A stretch of DNA of 64,000 nt from Candidatus Moranbacteria bacterium RIFCSPHIGHO2_01_FULL_55_24 (GCA_001786575.1 MFRW01000011.1:23443-87442); one strand, 5' to 3'. Counted from the stretch's first letter, positions 25,725-34,108 are shown. Numbers and translations: made by a program. Notes: a model not told the origin generated them from the letters alone.

Positions 25725-26507
25725 TCAGGCTTCGAGAGAAAGCGCCTGTTCTTCGAAGAGAGCAAGCATCTTCACGATCTCATAAGGGAAGAGACTTTCG
25801 CGGCCGACGAGAACCCCGTCCATCCCCGCTTCCCAGGATACCGCTCCGAGGAAAGAGCTTTTGACCGATCCTCCATAGAGTACCCGCACCCTTTCCGCGG
25901 CCTGGCTATCGAACATTTCGGCCAGAAGTTTCCGGATGAGCACTTTCACTTGAAGGATCTCGTTGGTCGTCGGGAGCGTGTCTGTTCCGATGGCCCAGCG
26001 CGGCTCATAGGCGAGAATGATCTTTTCGGCCTGGAGTTTGGAAAGGCCTTCGAAAACCGCCTGCACCTGGTGTTCCAAGACGCGATCGGTTTCGCCCTGC
26101 GCTCGCTCTTCTCCGGTCTCTCCTACGCAGACGATCGGCACCATGAGCGCCTTCAGTACGGCATGCGCCTTCTCCCGGACGATCCGGTCGTCTTCATTCC
26201 CGTATTGGCGCCGCTCGCTGTGACCGACAATCACGTATTCCACCCCGTCATTCTTGAGCATCACCGGCGAGAGCTCGCCGGTATAGGCGCCGCTCTTTTC
26301 CCAGAAGACATTCTGGGCACCCTTGGCGATACCTTGCGGCAATTCCGAAAACTCGTTCAGATAGAGCGCCGGCGGGCAAAGAACGCCAGCCGCATGTTCG
26401 AACTTCTTTCCGCTCATCTCACGCTGAAGCACCGAGAGATACTGACTCACCTCTTCACGCGATAACGGATTCATCTTCAGGTTCCCGACAATGAGAAAAC
26501 GTGCCAT
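25725..26507 (-). CDS. tpiA: Triosephosphate isomerase
   Basis: 260 residues. The catalytic Lys is in VGNLKMNPLS (canonical GNWKMN with Trp replaced by Leu), the catalytic His in VIVGHSERRQYG (about 95), the catalytic Glu in LAYEPRWAIGT (about 170), and the phosphate loop in VLYGGSVKSS. It interconverts dihydroxyacetone phosphate and glyceraldehyde-3-phosphate. It sits 17 bp after the GalT-like gene and 12 bp before the aldolase gene. Confidence 0.95.
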   Translation of the reverse strand: MARFLIVGNLKMNPLSREEVSQYLSVLQREMSGKKFEHAAGVLCPPALYLNEFSELPQGIAKGAQNVFWEKSGAYTGELSPVMLKNDGVEYVIVGHSERRQYGNEDDRIVREKAHAVLKALMVPIVCVGETGEERAQGETDRVLEHQVQAVFEGLSKLQAEKIILAYEPRWAIGTDTLPTTNEILQVKVLIRKLLAEMFDSQAAERVRVLYGGSVKSSFLGAVSWEAGMDGVLVGRESLFPYEIVKMLALFEEQALSLEA

Positions 26508-26524
26508 AACAGAGTATCAGAAAA

Positions 26525-27550
26525 TTATTGAAGCTGCTTACGGAGGAATTCTGCCGAGACTTCCGGCAGGATAGTCGAGACTTCGATCCCGGTAGAGAGC
26601 TCGAAGCCCGCCCAAGTGGCCGTGCGCGGGATGATCTCTATATGCCACCGGTAGTGAGGATAATCGCTTCCGTCACAAGGAGCGGTGTGGATATAGAAGT
26701 TATACCCGGGATCATTGAGTCCTTGATGAAGGGCCCGCAAGCTGGCCTGAAGCGCCTCGGCGCAGGCGAATTTCTCTTCATCGGTAATGCGCTCGAAGTA
26801 CGGGTTATGGCGCTTGCCGACTACCCATATTTCGAATGCGGCTCGCGAAGCGAACGGGCAGAATGCCACGAAGTGTTCATTCTCGAAAATCAGCCGTTTC
26901 CTGGCTTCCAGTTCATGCGCCACGATAACACTGAAAACGTCTTGCTTCGTGCTCCGATAGTAGCGTTCGGCACCGGCAAGATCCAAAGAAAGCCCCGGAG
27001 AAACGACTGGAATCGCGATGAGTTGGGAGTGCGGATGGAGAACCGATGCTCCGGAACCCTTGCCGTGATTATGGAAAATCTGGATGTATTTGACCGTCTT
27101 CTTGTTCATGAGCGCCAAGTAGCGCTCCTGATAAGCGTCGATCACTTCAGCGACCTGCCAGGTATCGAGGAGCGCGAGCGAACGCTTTGGGTCTCGGGTG
27201 ACGATTATCTCATGGTGTCCGACACCGCTCATCGCGAAGTATGGGCCTTCCGAGAGATCTTTCGCCGTCCGGCTGTTTTGCACGACCGGAAACTTATTCG
27301 GAAAAACCCGCAAGCTCCAATCACCGTCATCGCGCCGATAGATAAGGACGTCCTTTTCTTGTCCGCTCGCTTCAGGGTCTTCAAAAGGATCGCTCTTAGG
27401 CTCTTGTACCGGCTGTTCCGCACTCACGAAATCGTCCGGCCGTTTCGCCCGCGCCGTCGCTATCACCACCCAATCCCCCGTGACGATATCCTGGCGGATT
27501 TCCGATTCAGAGGGATGTGCTTTTTTGTTTTCTCCTTTTTTGACTGGCAT
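26525..27550 (-). CDS. Galactose-1-phosphate uridylyltransferase-like protein
   Basis: 341 residues, HIT superfamily GalT-type. The active-site HPHSQ motif (within VLHPHSQLIAIP, about 170-180) and the C-terminal PHYRWHIEIIPR are present. The CxxC pair that binds zinc in classical GalT is absent; the corresponding region (DPFEDPEASGQEKD) has no cysteine. It could act on UDP-hexoses or another nucleotide sugar. It is translated after the GT2 gene (42 bp gap) and before tpiA, which suggests a link between sugar-nucleotide supply for glycosylation and glycolysis. A gene symbol is withheld because the substrate is uncertain. Confidence 0.78.
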   Translation of the reverse strand: MPVKKGENKKAHPSESEIRQDIVTGDWVVIATARAKRPDDFVSAEQPVQEPKSDPFEDPEASGQEKDVLIYRRDDGDWSLRVFPNKFPVVQNSRTAKDLSEGPYFAMSGVGHHEIIVTRDPKRSLALLDTWQVAEVIDAYQERYLALMNKKTVKYIQIFHNHGKGSGASVLHPHSQLIAIPVVSPGLSLDLAGAERYYRSTKQDVFSVIVAHELEARKRLIFENEHFVAFCPFASRAAFEIWVVGKRHNPYFERITDEEKFACAEALQASLRALHQGLNDPGYNFYIHTAPCDGSDYPHYRWHIEIIPRTATWAGFELSTGIEVSTILPEVSAEFLRKQLQ

Positions 27551-27592
27551 TTTTTTCTTTTTGGTTTCGAAAGGAATGAGCCTGGCCGAACT

Positions 27593-28363
27593 TTACGCTT
27601 CAGCTTGCGATTTGCGATACTCGCGGACACGGTAAGCTCCTGTAAGGAAACGCCACCTTGTCTTGAAGAGATCGATGATCACCTGGATGAACCCGTTCTT
27701 GCCGGTAAGAGAGACAGTCGATCCTTCTTCGTTCATCCAGCGTACCGGCATCTGTTTCACTCGGAACCCGAGCTTTTCAGAAAGCGCGATGAGCTCGAAG
27801 TCGAATCCGAAACGGTCCACTACCATGCGATTCGCGACTGCTTCGGCCGCCTTGGCCGAGAGTATCTTGAACCCGCACTGGGTATCCGGATACGCCCACA
27901 GTCCGAGAACGATTCGGATCAGCCAATTCCCCATATCGCCCATGATCTCGCGGTGTTTCGGCTGGTGTACCTGGATGAATGCGCCTTCTATGTCGCGGGA
28001 GCCGATAACCACATCGTAGCCTTCTTCGAATTGCGGGAGGAATGCGTCGAGATGAGTAATCGAAGTAGAGCCGTCAGCATCGAGAAATACCCGGTACCGG
28101 CCCGTGGCTTCGAGAAGCCCTTGGCGGACGACGTAGCCCTTGCCATGGTTCTCCTTGTTATCGATAACGCGTACATGCGGGATCTGGAGGGCGTAATTGC
28201 GCGCGATTTCAGCAGTATTGTCCGGGGAGCCATCGACGACAATGAGGATTTCGTAGGTGTAATTCTTGCTTTTGAGGTATTTGTCGATTTCGAGAAGATT
28301 GCGTCCGATACGCTCACCTTCCTTATAGGAAGGTATGATGACAGAGAGAAACGGCTGTTCCAT
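27593..28363 (-). CDS. GT2-family glycosyltransferase, polyprenyl-phosphate sugar synthase-like
   Basis: 256 residues with a GT-A fold: LSVIIPSYKEGERIGRNL (nucleotide-sugar binding), the DAD motif in VFLDADGSTSITHL (about 95), and CGFKILSAKAA plus RFGFDFELIAL typical of dolichyl/polyprenyl-phosphate glucose or mannose synthases (ALG5/DPM1 type). No C-terminal membrane helices are evident. It would make the lipid-linked sugar donor used by GT-C enzymes such as those at 8271-11803, which is inference. First gene of the operon leading into galT-like, tpiA, aldolase and gap; its promoter is at 28405-28432. Confidence 0.85.
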   Translation of the reverse strand: MEQPFLSVIIPSYKEGERIGRNLLEIDKYLKSKNYTYEILIVVDGSPDNTAEIARNYALQIPHVRVIDNKENHGKGYVVRQGLLEATGRYRVFLDADGSTSITHLDAFLPQFEEGYDVVIGSRDIEGAFIQVHQPKHREIMGDMGNWLIRIVLGLWAYPDTQCGFKILSAKAAEAVANRMVVDRFGFDFELIALSEKLGFRVKQMPVRWMNEEGSTVSLTGKNGFIQVIIDLFKTRWRFLTGAYRVREYRKSQAEA

Positions 28364-28404
28364 AGGTCAAGAGAAGAATTCAAAAAATTATGGATTCCAA
28401 GAAT

Positions 28405-28432
28405 ATTTTACCATAATCATGCGTATTTCCAA
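28405..28432 (-). promoter_or_regulatory. Promoter of the GT2-glycolysis operon
   Basis: TTGGAA, 16 bp, then TGG-TAAAAT (extended -10), 41 bp before the GT2 start. The -35 touches the T-run of the ruvX terminator. Confidence 0.55.
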
Positions 28433-28433
28433 A

Positions 28434-28466
28434 GAAAAAAGGAGGTTATCTATCGGAATAACCTCC
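28434..28466 (-). terminator. Rho-independent terminator after ruvX
   Basis: Perfect 9-bp stem GGAGGTTAT/ATAACCTCC with an 8-nt loop followed on the minus strand by TTTTTTC. It ends the secY-adk-map-ruvX unit. Confidence 0.9.
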
Positions 28467-28503
28467 TCATTCGAGAGTGCTCAAGGAGCTCCTGTCCCTC
28501 TTC

Positions 28504-28926
28504 TCAAAAATCAGCGTCGGCAGCCTCGCTCTCGCCCTTATCCAGCCACTCCTGAAGGAGGATACGAGCAGCTTCCGCATCGTCGTATGCGCTGATGCTC
28601 TTCTTCTGCGTTTCAGCCAGATTCGCCTGGGCCATCTTGCTCGTGAACATCTCGTTCTGCATGATGACTCGCACGCCGAGTTCCTTTTCCAGTTTCTCCC
28701 GGAATGCCTGGATTTCCGCTCCGGTATTCGCTTCCGGATGCTCCGGATCGCCCAAGATGACCGTTCCGATCTCTTCCATGAGGACCACTTCCCCGAGGGT
28801 CGGCCAGAAATTCGTATCCATCGGCCAGATGCCGTAAGCGACAGCGATCCTGGTTTCCGCGTGCGCCAAAGCCACCCCGATTTTGGCCTTCCCCCAGTCG
28901 ATTCCTAAGAAGTTCTTGGATTCCAT
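28504..28926 (-). CDS. ruvX: Holliday junction resolvase-like protein RuvX (YqgF)
   Basis: 140 residues from the ATG at 28926 (MESKNFLGIDWGKAKIG); a longer frame upstream overlaps map and lacks similarity. RNase-H-like fold with the first acidic residue in GIDWGKAKIGVALAH, the second in TVILGDPEHPE and a C-terminal SAYDDAEAARILLQEWL carrying the third. The family is implicated in pre-16S rRNA 5' processing and recombination. It follows map by 34 bp and closes the unit at the position where infA-rpmJ-rpsM would be expected in many bacteria. Confidence 0.88.
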   Translation of the reverse strand: MESKNFLGIDWGKAKIGVALAHAETRIAVAYGIWPMDTNFWPTLGEVVLMEEIGTVILGDPEHPEANTGAEIQAFREKLEKELGVRVIMQNEMFTSKMAQANLAETQKKSISAYDDAEAARILLQEWLDKGESEAADADF

Positions 28927-28960
28927 ATATTCAATTATAAGGGAATCCCCTTTAAAAAGC

Positions 28961-29731
28961 CTAGAGGCGCGTGAGGTTCTCTGCGCCATCATCCGTGATA
29001 ACGATCGTGTCTTCGAAATGAGCGGACAGGCTGCCGTCGCTCGTAACGAAAGTCCATCCGTCGGAAGCGATCTTCACATAGAACTTGCCGGCATTCACCA
29101 TCGGCTCGAGCGCGAGCGTCATCCCCTTCTCGAATGTTACGTTCGGCAGGTCCCTGGTCACATAATTCGGAATCTGGATGTCTTCATGGAGCTCGCGGCC
29201 GACGCTATGCCCAACCAAGTCGCGCACTACCGAAAAACCGTTCTGCTCGACATGGTCCTGGACGGCCCTGGCATAGTCTTTCACCCGCGCCCCGGGCCGG
29301 AGCACGGAGATTCCGGCAAGCAGACTCTCTTCTGTCACGCGCATGAGCTTCTCGGCTTCCGGCGAGATTTTGCCGATAGCGACTGTCCTGGCCATATCGG
29401 ACACCATGCCTTCGAAGCGCATGCCGATATCCAGCTTCAAGATATCTCCGTCTTTCAAGATCCGGTTCTTCGACGGAATACCGTGCACTACCTCGTCATT
29501 GAGAGACGTGCAGAGCGATCCCGGGAACGGTCGGCCGCTTGAAGCTCCATAGCCTTTGAAGATCGGGGTGCCTGAAGCTTCATGAATGAGCTTCTCCGCG
29601 AGCGCGTCCAGTTCGAATGTACTCACGCCAGGGCGCGCCTCGCGCATGACAGCCGCGAGCACGGAAGCGAGACGCTTCCCTGATTCACGGAGGCTTTTGA
29701 TTTCGGATTCGGTCTTTATGAAAAGATTCAT
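28961..29731 (-). CDS. map: Methionine aminopeptidase, type I
   Basis: 256 residues. All five metal ligands can be placed: two Asp in KLDIGMRFEGMVSDMARTV, His in LVGHSVGRELHED, Glu in LALEPMV and Glu in HFEDTIVIT. It removes the N-terminal Met from nascent proteins. Its start overlaps the adk stop by 4 bp (ATGA), indicating translational coupling in the classic secY-adk-map order. No N-terminal SH3 or zinc-finger extension. Confidence 0.96.
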   Translation of the reverse strand: MNLFIKTESEIKSLRESGKRLASVLAAVMREARPGVSTFELDALAEKLIHEASGTPIFKGYGASSGRPFPGSLCTSLNDEVVHGIPSKNRILKDGDILKLDIGMRFEGMVSDMARTVAIGKISPEAEKLMRVTEESLLAGISVLRPGARVKDYARAVQDHVEQNGFSVVRDLVGHSVGRELHEDIQIPNYVTRDLPNVTFEKGMTLALEPMVNAGKFYVKIASDGWTFVTSDGSLSAHFEDTIVITDDGAENLTRL

Positions 29732-30408
29732 GCGTGGTCGTGCTTACTGGTCTTGGCAAGGATGTCGCGATAGATGGCATCCGCACCCTGATTGCCATCG
29801 ATCCTGGCGAGCGTTCCCTCGCGTTCGAAGTACTCGATGACCGGAAGAGTCTCCTCCTGGAAGATCTGGAAGCGCTTGCGCACCCCCTCTTTCGTATCGT
29901 CCTTGCGCTGGCCGATCTTTCCGCCGCAAGCTTCGCAGGTGCCGCCGGCTTCATCGTGGAGGTCCTTGCCGAGAATGTACGGGCGATGACAGCCGAAGCA
30001 GAGATAGCGGCGCGAGATGCGCCCGATGGACTCCTCCTCGGAAATCTCGATGAAGATCGCTTTGGTGAGCGAGCGGCCGAACTCCTGAAGCACAGCCAGG
30101 ACCGGCTGGATCTGCGAAACGCGGCGCGGCGCACCATCCAGAAGGATGCCCTTGCTTTGCGGTACGCGTTCCAGAGCCATCCGCAGCACCGTGCTCACGG
30201 TTTCGTCAGGGACGAGCTCGCGGCGGCGATTCACGATATCGTTCAGTTCACGTCCGAACGACGTGTCCTGTTCCGCAGCCGCCCGCAGTTCGGAACCGAT
30301 ATCGATATGCACCAAATCGAAAGCCTTGCGCAAGAGCTCGGCCTGGGTGCTTTTCCCGCTCCCGGGAGGACCGAGAAGGATGTAGTTATGCTCCAAAGAT
30401 GAGACCAT
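29728..30408 (-). CDS. adk: Adenylate kinase with zinc-binding LID
   Basis: 226 residues. P-loop LGPPGSGKSTQAELL (about 12-26), NMP-binding region HIDIGSELRAA, and LDGAPRRVSQIQ at the position of the usual LDGFPRT motif. The LID domain has four cysteines (CFGC and CEAC) as in zinc-containing adenylate kinases of Gram-positive type. It equilibrates AMP, ADP and ATP. Starts 3 bp after secY and overlaps map by 4 bp. The Phe to Ala change in the LDGFPRT motif is mild and does not touch the nucleotide-binding Arg. Confidence 0.94.
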   Translation of the reverse strand: MVSSLEHNYILLGPPGSGKSTQAELLRKAFDLVHIDIGSELRAAAEQDTSFGRELNDIVNRRRELVPDETVSTVLRMALERVPQSKGILLDGAPRRVSQIQPVLAVLQEFGRSLTKAIFIEISEEESIGRISRRYLCFGCHRPYILGKDLHDEAGGTCEACGGKIGQRKDDTKEGVRKRFQIFQEETLPVIEYFEREGTLARIDGNQGADAIYRDILAKTSKHDHA

Positions 30409-30411
30409 GGC

Positions 30412-31695
30412 TTAGAATGTTTCGTAGCTCCGCATCATCACCTGGCTCTGTATATGCTTGATCGTCTCAAGCACGACCGACACTACGATGAGAATACTGA
30501 CGCCGCCCAAGGAGAGCGACTGGATACCGGTCATGCCCTGAACAATGAACGGCATGACTGCGATCGCCCCGAGGAAGAGCGCTCCGGCAAGCGTGATGCG
30601 GTTGATGATGTGGTAGAGATACTCGGCCGTAGTATTCCCCGGGCGGATGCCTGGGATGTAACCGCCTTGCTTCTGCAGATTCTCGGCGATCTTGTTCGGA
30701 TCGAACACGACGGCGGTGTAGAAATATGTGAACACCACGACGAGCAGGAAGTAGACTGATCCGTAGACCCACTGGTTCTGAAGCCACGCGCCGATCGAGA
30801 GAGCATACGCGGCGACGTTTCCGGAAGCACTCTGGGCGAGGAAATTCGCGATCATCGTCGGAATGAGGATGAGCGAGACGGCGAAAATGATCGGGATCAC
30901 GCCGGCTTGGTTCACCTTGAGCGGCAAGTGTGTGGAACTGCCTCCATAAGTCTCCGCTCCGCGGACTCTCTTGGCATAGGCGACCGGGATGGTACGCTGG
31001 CCTTCATTGACGAAGATCACTCCGGCGATGGTAACGGCGCCGACTGCGAAGAAGAGCAGATACGTGAAGAACTGCGACGGATCCCAGGTCGCGATGACGC
31101 GGGAAAGAGCAGTCGGGAGACTCGAGACGATACCGGCGAAGATGATCATCGATACGCCGTTTCCCAAACCTTTTTCGGTGATGAGCTCTCCTAACCACAT
31201 GAGGAAGATGGTACCGGCAGTCGCGCTGACGATAATGACTGCCATCGTGAAGGGTTCGATCGTGCCGAGGATATTCTGGCTGCGGAGGAGCGAGAGCATG
31301 CTGAATGACTGGAGCGCGGCAAGCGGCACCGTCAGCCAGCGGGTAATCATATTGAACTTCTGGCGGCCCTGCTCGCCTTCTTCCTTATAGAGGCGCTCCA
31401 GCGAAGGCACGAGCGTCGTCATAAGCTGCATGATGATCGAAGCCGTGATATAGGGCGCGACGCCCAAAAGCATGATCGAGATGTTGGAAAGTCCGCCACC
31501 GGAAAAGATATTGAGAAGACCTAAGAAGGCATTCTCTTCGAACAGCTGCTTCAGAGCGAATACGTCGACTCCGGGGAGCGGGATATTGGCCGCTACCCGG
31601 TACACGACCAGGATTCCCAAGATGAAGAGGAGCTTATTGCGGAGCGTCGGCACCTGGAAGATATTTGCAAGCACTTGCCACATAGGAAAAATCAA
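30412..31695 (-). CDS. secY: Protein translocase subunit SecY
   Basis: 427 residues with about ten hydrophobic helices. Conserved features: N-terminal LRNKLLFILGILVVYRVAA, plug region NIFSGGGLSNISIMLLGVAPYI, and the C-terminal cytoplasmic QVMMRSYETF end. It forms the channel for export of unfolded proteins, including substrates cleaved by LepB (56987-57607). It starts 45 bp downstream of rplO, across a strong terminator hairpin that includes the rplO stop, so its expression may be separated from the ribosomal genes; a TATACT sequence 40 bp before its ATG could serve as its own -10. Confidence 0.96.
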   Translation of the reverse strand: MIFPMWQVLANIFQVPTLRNKLLFILGILVVYRVAANIPLPGVDVFALKQLFEENAFLGLLNIFSGGGLSNISIMLLGVAPYITASIIMQLMTTLVPSLERLYKEEGEQGRQKFNMITRWLTVPLAALQSFSMLSLLRSQNILGTIEPFTMAVIIVSATAGTIFLMWLGELITEKGLGNGVSMIIFAGIVSSLPTALSRVIATWDPSQFFTYLLFFAVGAVTIAGVIFVNEGQRTIPVAYAKRVRGAETYGGSSTHLPLKVNQAGVIPIIFAVSLILIPTMIANFLAQSASGNVAAYALSIGAWLQNQWVYGSVYFLLVVVFTYFYTAVVFDPNKIAENLQKQGGYIPGIRPGNTTAEYLYHIINRITLAGALFLGAIAVMPFIVQGMTGIQSLSLGGVSILIVVSVVLETIKHIQSQVMMRSYETF

Positions 31696-31723
31696 AAAAG
31701 CGGTTGTACAGCCAGTATATCCT

Positions 31724-31753
31724 AAAAAAAGGTGGCTGGTCTAGCCAGCCACC
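31724..31753 (-). terminator. Terminator with the rplO stop codon in its loop
   Basis: On the minus strand GGTGGCTGG pairs perfectly with CCAGCCACC around the loop CTAGA, followed by TTTTTTT. The stop codon TAG of rplO (31741-31743) lies in the loop and the last codons of rplO form the 5' arm, so a ribosome finishing L15 would prevent the hairpin. Confidence 0.85.
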
Positions 31754-32163
31754 CCGAGCGCCTCGCGCGCCTTTTCTGAAGTTTTGATGCCCTCTTCGAG
31801 GGAAAGCTTCTTTTTGGTCGTGCCGGTGGCGACGATCTTGACACCCGCAGACAAAGCTTTTTTGGAAACGACGTTCCTCTCTACGAGGAGTGCGACGGTC
31901 ACGGTTTCACCGTTCTCGAACGCCCGGTCAATTTCGGCAAGCGTTACGGTATACTTCTGCGGATTGACGGCTTTGCGGCCCCGGACCTTCTTCAGGCGCT
32001 CCACGAAGGTCGAGCGTCCTCCTTCGAACAACGGGTCTACCGAAGCGCCGGAACGCGCTTTCTGGCCCTTGCTGCCGCGACCGGAAGTCGTACCGCGCTT
32101 TCCGCCGCGGCCGATACGTTTCTTGCCTTTACGGCCGGTTACTGAAAGTTGATGGATCTGCAT
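31741..32163 (-). CDS. rplO: Ribosomal protein L15 (uL15)
   Basis: 140 residues. N-terminal Gly/Arg/Lys-rich tail (GRKGKKRIGRGGKRGTTSGR) that threads into 23S rRNA, then the globular domain with VTLAEIDRAFENGETVTVALL. Assembles in the large subunit near the peptidyl-transferase region. It directly follows rpsE with 21 bp between them, so rpmD is missing from its usual place. Its 3' end doubles as the 5' arm of a terminator. Confidence 0.96.
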   Translation of the reverse strand: MQIHQLSVTGRKGKKRIGRGGKRGTTSGRGSKGQKARSGASVDPLFEGGRSTFVERLKKVRGRKAVNPQKYTVTLAEIDRAFENGETVTVALLVERNVVSKKALSAGVKIVATGTTKKKLSLEEGIKTSEKAREALGVAG

Positions 32164-32184
32164 AGCACTATTCTTTAGGATACA

Positions 32185-32706
32185 TTAGGCGGTGGCTTCT
32201 TCTGTCTTTTCTGAAACAGGTTCCTGGAGAACTTCTTCTTTCGGAGCCTTGAGCTGCAGAAGAGCCTTTACGGTCACGCGCGCTACATTGAGAGGATTCG
32301 AAGCCCCGAGAGACTTCGAAACGATATCTTTCACTCCGAGCAAGTCCACGACGGCACGCACGGCACCGCCGGCGATTACGCCCTGTCCTGGACGTCCCGG
32401 CTTCAGGAGTACCTTGGCGCTTCCGAGCTTCGCCTGGATGTCATGAGGAATAGTGGTCCCGACGAGCGCCACATCTACCAGGTTCTTCTTCGCATCATTG
32501 TAAGCCTTCTGGATAGCATCGGAAACATCGGAGCCCTTCGCGACACCTACGCCGACTTTCCCCTTGCGATTGCCGATCACGAGCGTCGCCCGGAAACGGA
32601 AACGGCGTCCACCCTTCACCACACGCGTCACGCGCGCCAAATTCAGGAGCTTCTGTTCAAACTCCGGCTTCTCGCGTCTCATTGTTTTTCTGCCCTGCTT
32701 TGCCAT
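32185..32706 (-). CDS. rpsE: Ribosomal protein S5 (uS5)
   Basis: 173 residues. Double-stranded-RNA-binding-like N-terminal domain with RVTRVVKGGRRFRFRATLVIG and a C-terminal S5 domain including PGQGVIAGGAVRAVVDLLGV. The last 20 residues are an acidic tail (EVLQEPVSEKTEEATA) beyond the usual end. S5 contributes to decoding fidelity in the small subunit. It starts 35 bp after rplR. Confidence 0.96.
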   Translation of the reverse strand: MAKQGRKTMRREKPEFEQKLLNLARVTRVVKGGRRFRFRATLVIGNRKGKVGVGVAKGSDVSDAIQKAYNDAKKNLVDVALVGTTIPHDIQAKLGSAKVLLKPGRPGQGVIAGGAVRAVVDLLGVKDIVSKSLGASNPLNVARVTVKALLQLKAPKEEVLQEPVSEKTEEATA

Positions 32707-32741
32707 ATGGTTGTGGTCTCGGAAAGTTCCTTAATGCTTGA

Positions 32742-33098
32742 TTAGATCTTGATGCCTTGGGAGCGGAGCCCGTCTGCGAGCGCCTTCACCTTCCCATGAT
32801 ACTTGTATCCGGCACGGTCGAAAACGCCTTCCTCGATGCCCTTGGCCTTGAGCCGGTCTGCGAGCATCTTGCCGACCTTCTCCGCGCCTTCCTGGGTATG
32901 CTTCGGTGTCTTGCCAGTCTCGGCGAGGGTCGCTTGCGCGAGCGTCACGCCCTGGACATCATCGATGGCCTGAACATAGAGGGATCGGAGACTGCGGAAA
33001 ACAGCGATACGCGGACAAGTCGCGGTACCAGAAACCTTCGCCCGGACTCGGCGCTTGCGGCTGATGCGATTCTCTTTTCTTTCTGTGCGTTTCAACAT
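32742..33098 (-). CDS. rplR: Ribosomal protein L18 (uL18)
   Basis: 118 residues, standard length. N-terminal KENRISRKRRVRAKVSGTA, central RIAVFRSLRSLYVQAIDD and C-terminal FDRAGYKYHGKVKALADGLR are characteristic. Binds 5S rRNA with L5 and L25, both encoded in this window. Lies 23 bp after rplF. Confidence 0.96.
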   Translation of the reverse strand: MLKRTERKENRISRKRRVRAKVSGTATCPRIAVFRSLRSLYVQAIDDVQGVTLAQATLAETGKTPKHTQEGAEKVGKMLADRLKAKGIEEGVFDRAGYKYHGKVKALADGLRSQGIKI

Positions 33099-33121
33099 AG
33101 GATTTTCTTCACTTCAAAGCT

Positions 33122-33658
33122 TTAAGAAGCAGCTTTCTTGCCTTCCTTGCGGCGAACGGTTTCGCCCACGTACCGGAAGCCTTTGCCCTTGTACGGCTCA
33201 ACCGGCTTCAGCTTGCGGACGATGGCAGCGAACTGGCCGACCGCCTGTTTGTCGATGCCGGAAACCGTCATCACATTGCCCTCGATTTTCGCTTCAAGCC
33301 CTTCCGGAACAGCGACTTCTACCGGGTGAGAGAATCCCAATGCGAGGTTCAGCTTATTGCCCTGGGCAGCCATGCGGTAGCCCACGCCGTTCAACTCGAG
33401 CTGTTTCTGGAAACCTTCGGTCACGCCGGAAAGCATGTTGTCGATCAGCTTCGCAGTCGTCCCCCAGAGTGCCTGGGCGAGTTTGGTCGTTCCGATCTTC
33501 TCAACAGCCACGACTCCTCCATCGATGGATACCTTCACCTCGCGGCGAAGCGTGAGCGTGAGCGTTCCTTTCGGTCCCTTGGCGGTAAGCACGTTGGCAG
33601 AGAGCGTCAGTTCTGCGCCGTTCGGGATCTGTACTGGTTTTTTGCCGATTCTACTCAT
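33122..33658 (-). CDS. rplF: Ribosomal protein L6 (uL6)
   Basis: 178 residues with the duplicated L6 fold. MSRIGKKPVQIPNG opens the protein and the second repeat ends with PVEPYKGKGFRYVGETVRRK, the family signature. L6 sits at the base of the L7/L12 stalk near the factor-binding site. It follows rpsH by 13 bp. Confidence 0.97.
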   Translation of the reverse strand: MSRIGKKPVQIPNGAELTLSANVLTAKGPKGTLTLTLRREVKVSIDGGVVAVEKIGTTKLAQALWGTTAKLIDNMLSGVTEGFQKQLELNGVGYRMAAQGNKLNLALGFSHPVEVAVPEGLEAKIEGNVMTVSGIDKQAVGQFAAIVRKLKPVEPYKGKGFRYVGETVRRKEGKKAAS

Positions 33659-33671
33659 AGTGTTTGCTTCT

Positions 33672-34076
33672 TTACCAGACTTTGCACACGTACTCGCCTC
33701 CCAAGCCCTTGCTGTAAGCCTCGCCGCCAGTCATGACTCCTTGGGAAGTCGAAAGGATCGCGATACCGTATCCGTTCTTCACCTTCTTTACCTGATGTCC
33801 CTTCACATAGATGCGGCAGCCTTCGGTGCTCACGCGGGTGATTTCCTGGATAGCCGGCAGGCGCTTGGTCGGGGAAACCTTGTTGTATTTCAGGGAAAGG
33901 ACGAGATTCTTCTTCACGCCTTCGGTTTCGGTCTCTGCACCCTCGACAAAACCCTCACGCACGAGAATCTCTGCGATCTTGGCCTTGAATTTGGACGCAG
34001 GAATAGAAACGCGTGTGTGGCCTGCGGCCTGGGCGTTCCGGATTCTTGTGAGCATGTCTGCGATTGGATCAAGCAT
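33672..34076 (-). CDS. rpsH: Ribosomal protein S8 (uS8)
   Basis: 134 residues. DPIADMLTRIRNAQAAGH at the N-terminus and GYGIAILSTSQGVMTGGEA near the C-terminus are the family motifs. S8 binds helix 21 of 16S rRNA; in enterobacteria it also represses the spc operon by binding near rplE. I see no obvious copy of that mRNA site, but it would need a structure search. Confidence 0.97.
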   Translation of the reverse strand: MLDPIADMLTRIRNAQAAGHTRVSIPASKFKAKIAEILVREGFVEGAETETEGVKKNLVLSLKYNKVSPTKRLPAIQEITRVSTEGCRIYVKGHQVKKVKNGYGIAILSTSQGVMTGGEAYSKGLGGEYVCKVW

Positions 34077-34108
34077 ACGAATGTGTCATTTATAACCTAT
34101 TGAGGGGC

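Noticed and set aside
26528..28555. 675-codon plus-strand open frame opposite galT-like and GT2 genes
   Set aside because: A shadow frame favoured by GC-rich third positions; the minus-strand proteins have clear motifs, and the antisense product has none.
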